A stretch of 46,866 nucleotides of DNA from Acidimicrobiales bacterium (GTDB lineage: Bacteria > Actinomycetota > Acidimicrobiia > Acidimicrobiales > AC-9), in the NCBI GenBank assembly GCA_036270875.1, contig DATBBR010000032.1, positions 1 to 46,866 on the forward strand. The letters run 5' to 3'. A program made the translations under genes and the position numbers. Of the stretch, positions 42,845 through 46,866 are shown piece by piece (positions within the stretch are counted from its first letter, which is position 1; every line of letters starts with the position of its first letter). The notes below the pieces were generated by a model. That model was given only the letters and a program-made list of their open reading frames with translations. It was not told where the DNA came from and ran no database searches.

Positions 42845-43803
42845 CTGGCGCGCACGCCCACGACGGCGAAGGTGGCGGGACCGTCCGGCCCCTGGCCGAG
42901 GTGGACCTCGGCCTTCTCGAAACCACCCTCGACGAGCAGATGCCGCCAGGTCTCTGCGTGGAGGGGCCGACCAGGGCTCAGGTCGGCCACGGCCACGGGA
43001 ACGGCGCGGGCCCAGGCCTCGGGGCTCGTGCCCAGCACCACCAGGACCCCCCCGGGACGCAGCTTTGCCCTGGCCTGCTCGACCAGGCGGGCGTGGGCGG
43101 GCAGGGCCAGGAGGTCGACGAACCCACTCAACACGGCGCCGCCCAGGGCGCCGTCGGCCAGGCCCTCGAGGTGGTGCAGGGGATGCTCGAGGCGAACGTC
43201 GAGTCCCGCGGCGGCGGCGCGGTCGAGCAGGTCGTCCCTGGTATCGACGCCGTAGGCCCACACGTCCCTGGCCGCCAGGACCCTCACCAGCCCACCGTCG
43301 GCACAGTCGGCGTGGAGGATGGGCCCCGGCGCGCTGGCGGTCGCGGCACCGACGGTGTCGAGCCACGGTGCAGGATCGAAGGGCGGGGCCAGGCAGCGGG
43401 CGGCGTCGGCCCCCGAGCCGGCATCTTCGAGCTCGCTGACCCGGTCGTCCAGGAGGTCAAGGAGACGGGTGGTCGCGGAGCCGAACCGGGTGAGCTGGTC
43501 GGCGAGGTAGTCGAGGTACCACCACATCATCTTGCGGAGGGCGCCCTTGGCCAGCTGACCGCCGGGGATGTTGGACCGAACCGGCACGTCGACGTCCACG
43601 TGCGAGGATCGTTCGGCCACCTCGAGGACAGCGCGGAATGCCCCGTTGTCGCGATCGGGCGCCTGGGCGGCGAAGGCGTCGTCGAGCCCCCGCTCGAAGC
43701 TCGGCAGCAGCTGGCCGGTCGTCCTGCGCCGGCGGACCTCGTCGTTGATGTCAGCGAGAACAGCCCGCTCGAGGGGCTCGCCGCCGCCGTCGCCGCCGCT
43801 CAC
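42841..43803 (-). CDS. Methyltransferase-like protein with degenerate SAM motif
   Basis: A 320-residue protein. The N-terminal part includes DVDVPVRSNIPGG and a Trp-rich helix (LRKMMWWYLDYLADQL) seen in other polysaccharide-cluster enzymes, followed by a coiled coil. The C-terminal part has methyltransferase layout, but motif I reads LHADCADGGLV where DLGCGxG is expected; the later AKLRPGGVLVV and GFEKAEV are normal. It may bind SAM weakly or serve a structural role. GTG 43803 overlaps the ATPase stop (GTGA). Confidence 0.8.
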   Translation of the reverse strand: MSGGDGGGEPLERAVLADINDEVRRRRTTGQLLPSFERGLDDAFAAQAPDRDNGAFRAVLEVAERSSHVDVDVPVRSNIPGGQLAKGALRKMMWWYLDYLADQLTRFGSATTRLLDLLDDRVSELEDAGSGADAARCLAPPFDPAPWLDTVGAATASAPGPILHADCADGGLVRVLAARDVWAYGVDTRDDLLDRAAAAGLDVRLEHPLHHLEGLADGALGGAVLSGFVDLLALPAHARLVEQARAKLRPGGVLVVLGTSPEAWARAVPVAVADLSPGRPLHAETWRHLLVEGGFEKAEVHLGQGPDGPATFAVVGVRAS

Positions 43804-45041
43804 CGCGTTGCCTGCTCCTCCAGGGACGACCAGCGCCCGTCGATCCGCAACGGGAGGGACACCGCGCCCTGCTTCTTGGTCGGGTTCATGACCTGGAAGC
43901 GGCTCTTCTGCTCCCACAAGTCGTACACGGTGCTCTCGTCGGCGGTGTGGATCCCGATGCTGACGTCGTAGCTGCCGTCCAGGAGTGGCACCGACTCGAA
44001 TGTGAAGACAATCTCGCCCGGCCCCTCGAGGCGGCCGACCGGTTGACCCTCGATCTCGGTGTTGGAGCCGAAGACGAGCTCGCCCTTGATGTTGTAGACG
44101 GCGATACCGATGACCGGATCCTCGACGGGGACCACGGCATCGAAGGAGACCCGCACCCGGAGCGGCTCGCCAGGCAGCAGATAGGGCCGGTCGTCGTCGC
44201 CGCCATACTCGACGGCGACGGTGGTGATGCGAACCTGCAGGTTTCTCATGCCCGCCTGCGCCGACTGCGATCCGTCGGCGGCCACCTCCTCCGGCTCCAG
44301 CTGCTCCCCGGCGGCGAGCAGGCGCTCACGGAAGATGCGGATGGCCTCACCGGGGCTGCCTGATCCCGCGACCTGCCCATGGTCGAGCACGTAGCCGCTG
44401 TTGCACACCTGTCGGATGAGGTCCGGGGCATGCGAGACGACAACGATCGTGCGGCCCTCGGTCTGGAAGCGGTTGATGCGCTCGAGGCACTTGCGCTGGA
44501 AGTTCTCGTCACCGACGGCCAGCACCTCGTCGATGAGGAGCACGTCGGGCTCGACGTTGACCGCCACTGCGAACCCCAGCCGTGTGTACATGCCCGACGA
44601 GTAGTACTTCACCTGGTTGTCGATGAACTGCTCCAGCTCGGCGAAGGCCACGATGTCGTCGAACCGACGCTCGATCTCCCTCTTGGGCATCCCCAGGAGC
44701 GAGGCGTTGAGGAAGATGTTGTCCCGCCCCGAAAGCTCCGGTTGGAAGCCGGTCCCGAGCTCGAGCATGGCCGCCAGCTGACCGCGCACGATGATCTGGC
44801 CGCTGGTGGGCTGGATGATGCCGGCGATGCACTTCAAGAGGGTGGACTTGCCCGACCCGTTGGCCCCGAGGAGGCCGACAGTCTGTCCCTCGGGTATCTC
44901 GATCTCGATGTCGTGGAGAGCCCAGAACTCCTCGTACGGGATGCGGTTGAGGTGGATCACCCGCTCCTTCAGCGAGGTGTACTTCTCGTGATAGAGCCGG
45001 AACTGCTTCGAGATCTTCTCGACCTTGATCGCTGCGGCCAC
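43800..45041 (-). CDS. Wzt-like polysaccharide export ATPase with C-terminal carbohydrate-binding domain
   Basis: ATPase of an O-antigen/teichoic-acid type ABC exporter. The ABC domain (about 5-240) has Walker A LLGANGSGKST, signature YSSGMYTRLGFAVA and Walker B VLLIDEVLAVGDE. Residues about 265-413 form a separate beta-rich domain (ITTVAVEYGGDDDRPYLL, VRVSFDAVVPVEDPVIGIAV) like the Wzt C-terminal domain that recognises the capped glycan. GTG 45041. It is followed by overlapping methyltransferase and glycosyltransferase genes. Confidence 0.95.
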   Translation of the reverse strand: MAAAIKVEKISKQFRLYHEKYTSLKERVIHLNRIPYEEFWALHDIEIEIPEGQTVGLLGANGSGKSTLLKCIAGIIQPTSGQIIVRGQLAAMLELGTGFQPELSGRDNIFLNASLLGMPKREIERRFDDIVAFAELEQFIDNQVKYYSSGMYTRLGFAVAVNVEPDVLLIDEVLAVGDENFQRKCLERINRFQTEGRTIVVVSHAPDLIRQVCNSGYVLDHGQVAGSGSPGEAIRIFRERLLAAGEQLEPEEVAADGSQSAQAGMRNLQVRITTVAVEYGGDDDRPYLLPGEPLRVRVSFDAVVPVEDPVIGIAVYNIKGELVFGSNTEIEGQPVGRLEGPGEIVFTFESVPLLDGSYDVSIGIHTADESTVYDLWEQKSRFQVMNPTKKQGAVSLPLRIDGRWSSLEEQATR

Positions 45042-45045
45042 CTGC

Positions 45046-46014
45046 TCAGAGCTCCTCGGCGAAGTTGCCCTCGAGCCGCCCGAAGACGGTCAGGGCACCG
45101 ATGAACGCCGCCGCCGAGACGCCCAGGACGATGAGCAACAGCCACAGGTACTCGCCCGGCCCCCACAGGGGCAGGATCTGGACGACCTTGCCGTCGGTGC
45201 CGACGGGCATGGGCTTGGCGTACAGGGCCCGCTGGAACGTCATGACGATCGGGGTCACCGGGTTGAGCAGATAGATCCAGGTGATGCCGTGCTGGGACAG
45301 GCGGGAGGCGATCGTCTGGTACGCGTACACGATCGGGGTGCCCCAGAACCACGCCACCAGCACGAGCTCGAGCAGGTGCTGGGTGTCGCGGAGATAGACG
45401 TTGATGGCCGAGAGGAACACCGCTAGGGCGGCGGCCAGCACGACGAGGGCCAGCATGGCGGGCAGGAGCAGGGGCAGGTAGTGCAGCGCCGGTTTGAACT
45501 GGAACGCGGCCAGCGCGATCAGCAGCACGATGCCCTGGAGGAAGAAGAAGACCAGGGCCGCCCCGACGGAGGCCAGGGCGAGCATCTCGCGAGGGAAGGC
45601 GACCTTCTTGATGAGCCCGGCGCCGCCCACTACGGCCGTGGTCGCGCCCATGACAGCGGCGGAGAAGAAGTTCCATACCACCAGCCCACAGAGGAGGAAG
45701 ATGGCAAAGTACGGGATCGTGTTGCGGAGGGCGATCTGGAACACGAAGAAGAACACGGCCAGGTACAGCGCCGGGTTGAGCATCGACCACGCGAACCCCA
45801 GCACGCTGTCCTTGTACTTGACCTTGAGCTCCTTGCCGATCAGCCCTATCAGCAGCTCCCGATGACGCCACAGGTCGGGGAGCCGGCGCCACACCGTGAC
45901 GTTGGAGGAGACGACGCGGGTGGGCGTGTTGCGGCGACGGCGATCGACCCCCTCCGGATCGCTCGTTGGGGTGGGCTCGCCGGAGGCAGGGGCGCGCTGG
46001 GCTTCGATCGACAT
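45046..46014 (-). CDS. ABC-2 type polysaccharide export permease (Wzm-like)
   Basis: A 322-residue membrane subunit with six main helices. The region LLIGLIGKELKVKYKDSVLGFAWSMLNP (core KVKYKDSVLGFAWSMLNP) is the typical amphipathic entry of Wzm/TagG proteins, and INVYLRDTQHLLELVL is the conserved loop before the last helices. With the Wzt-like ATPase, four bases on, it forms the channel that moves lipid-linked glycan across the membrane. It is the first gene of the minus-strand cluster. The promoter should lie in the 181-base gap to clpP; I see no clear -10/-35 pair there. Confidence 0.95.
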   Translation of the reverse strand: MSIEAQRAPASGEPTPTSDPEGVDRRRRNTPTRVVSSNVTVWRRLPDLWRHRELLIGLIGKELKVKYKDSVLGFAWSMLNPALYLAVFFFVFQIALRNTIPYFAIFLLCGLVVWNFFSAAVMGATTAVVGGAGLIKKVAFPREMLALASVGAALVFFFLQGIVLLIALAAFQFKPALHYLPLLLPAMLALVVLAAALAVFLSAINVYLRDTQHLLELVLVAWFWGTPIVYAYQTIASRLSQHGITWIYLLNPVTPIVMTFQRALYAKPMPVGTDGKVVQILPLWGPGEYLWLLLIVLGVSAAAFIGALTVFGRLEGNFAEEL

Positions 46015-46195
46015 ACCGTCCTAACAAGCGATCCGTGGCGCCAGGTTCGGGCAAAAGGCAGACGTGATAAGAATCAGGCTACCGCCCCGCTCATGGCGTG
46101 ACGTGCAGGTCCATGGGCTCTCGGCGGAGCGGTCCGGCCGGCGCCCGGTGCCAGAGCCGGACCGGCGACCTCGCCGACGACTCTCCGGCCGTCCC

Positions 46196-46822
46196 TTAGG
46201 TGGCGATCGCGGCGGCCACCGAGCGTTCGATCACCTGGTCGATGAACCCGTAGTCCCGGGCCTCCTCGGCGGTGAACCAGCGGTCCCGGTCCGAGTCGGT
46301 CTCGATCCGCTCGACGGGCTGGCCGGTGTGGAATGCGATGCGCTCGGCCATCATGCGCTTGAGGTAGACGATCTGCTCGGCCTGGATGGCGATGTCCGCG
46401 GCCTGGCCCTGCATCTGGCCCGACGGCTGGTGCATCAGGATGCGGGAGTGCGGCAGGGCGTAGCGCTTACCGGGGGCGCCGGAGCAGAGGAGGAACTGCC
46501 CCATGGAAGCCGCCAGTCCGACGCAGATCGTGGCGACGTCGCATCGTACGTACTGCATGGTGTCGTAGATCGCCAGCCCGTCGGTCACCGAGCCGCCCGG
46601 CGAGTTGATGTAGAGCGCGATGTCCCGGTCGCGGTCCTCGGCCTCGAGGAGCAGCAGCTGGGCGCAGATGAGGTTGGCCGACCCCTGGTCGACCTGGCTG
46701 CCGAGGAAGACGATGCGCTCCTTCAGCAGCCGCTGATAGATGTCGCCGGCTCGATCGCCGGACCCGAGCTGGCCCGTCGGGGTGAGCGCCAGCCCGGCCT
46801 GTAGTGAATCCGTGTTACCCAT
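46196..46822 (-). CDS. clpP: ATP-dependent Clp protease proteolytic subunit
   Basis: Serine peptidase chamber subunit working with a Clp ATPase. The 208-residue product has the triad Ser106 (GLAASMGQF), His131 (LMHQPSG) and Asp176 (ETDSDRD), and the handle region [15 protein letters not shown]. The start is ATG 46822; TTG 46831 in frame is possible and no clear ribosome-binding site is seen. Actinobacteria usually carry two adjacent clpP genes; only one is in view, and the upstream edge of the window is 35 bases away. Confidence 0.95.
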   Translation of the reverse strand: MGNTDSLQAGLALTPTGQLGSGDRAGDIYQRLLKERIVFLGSQVDQGSANLICAQLLLLEAEDRDRDIALYINSPGGSVTDGLAIYDTMQYVRCDVATICVGLAASMGQFLLCSGAPGKRYALPHSRILMHQPSGQMQGQAADIAIQAEQIVYLKRMMAERIAFHTGQPVERIETDSDRDRWFTAEEARDYGFIDQVIERSVAAAIAT

Positions 46823-46866
46823 GACAGCCAAGGCTACCGCCCCGGCTCTGCTAAGTCGGCGCTCGG

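Noticed and set aside
46015-46195. Promoter or terminator in the gap between clpP and the permease gene
   Set aside because: A GC-rich stretch with partial complementarity and a TTGCCC string on the minus strand are present, but neither forms a convincing hairpin with a U-tract nor a -35/-10 pair.

Overview
The window is high-GC, densely packed bacterial DNA. Starts are often GTG or TTG and stop/start overlaps (GTGA, ATGA, TGATG) are frequent. The gene set (DprE1/DprE2/UbiA decaprenyl-phosphoryl-arabinose genes, DUF6457, DUF7144, MpaB-type oxygenase, actinobacterial-type FadD and MaoC) points to an actinobacterium. An uncultured Acidimicrobiia-like lineage is my best guess, but that is inference. 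I see no tRNA, rRNA, CRISPR array, insertion sequence or prophage. It reads as a chromosomal segment with two functional islands and much ordinary metabolism.

Layout. 53-4224: a frame-disrupted K+ channel divergent from glutamate decarboxylase, then small membrane proteins and a possible 2-oxoglutarate oxygenase. 4365-8003 (minus): SCO1-like copper chaperone, a crotonase, then a compact operon of a Ser-rich membrane-anchored protein, ApbE and a ferric-reductase-like membrane protein. 8310-10486 (plus): an OmpR-type response regulator and its histidine kinase, divergent from that operon across a region with an inverted repeat and 29-bp tandem repeats. 10539-15507: SnoaL-like, YmgE-like, MaoC, DUF6457, SDR, acyl-CoA synthetase and MpaB-like oxygenase, with a perfect 21-bp inverted repeat between the convergent SDR and synthetase. 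15550-19939 (minus): a MacA/MacB-type ABC efflux operon ending in a DUF5666-like lipoprotein. 20128-29163: VOC protein, PIG-V-like mannosyltransferase, FUSC-type transporter, aldo/keto reductase, pirin, UbiB-like kinase, CtaG. 29180-32679: AlkB-like oxygenase, aldehyde dehydrogenase, class III CoA-transferase. 32877-34014: two STAS proteins and a NifU C-terminal-domain protein.

34250-38184 (plus) is a four-gene unit that could make decaprenyl-phosphoryl-arabinose: UbiA, DprE1, DprE2 and a HAD-IB phosphatase. Facing it, 38195-46014 (minus) is a seven-gene polysaccharide export cluster: ABC-2 permease, Wzt-like ATPase with a C-terminal cargo domain, then methyltransferase, glycosyltransferase, methyltransferase, glycosyltransferase, glycosyltransferase, nearly all overlapping. 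Together they suggest synthesis and export of a cell-surface glycan, possibly arabinose-containing. A ClpP gene closes the window.

The most interesting points are: an ApbE/ferric-reductase operon whose expected FMN-binding partner is reduced to its membrane anchor and Ser-rich linker; a HAD phosphatase that may replace the usual phosphatase of the arabinose-donor route; a DprE1 with Ala where the benzothiazinone-reactive Cys normally sits; duplicated methyltransferase-glycosyltransferase modules, one with a degenerate SAM site; and the perfect 21-bp inverted repeat.
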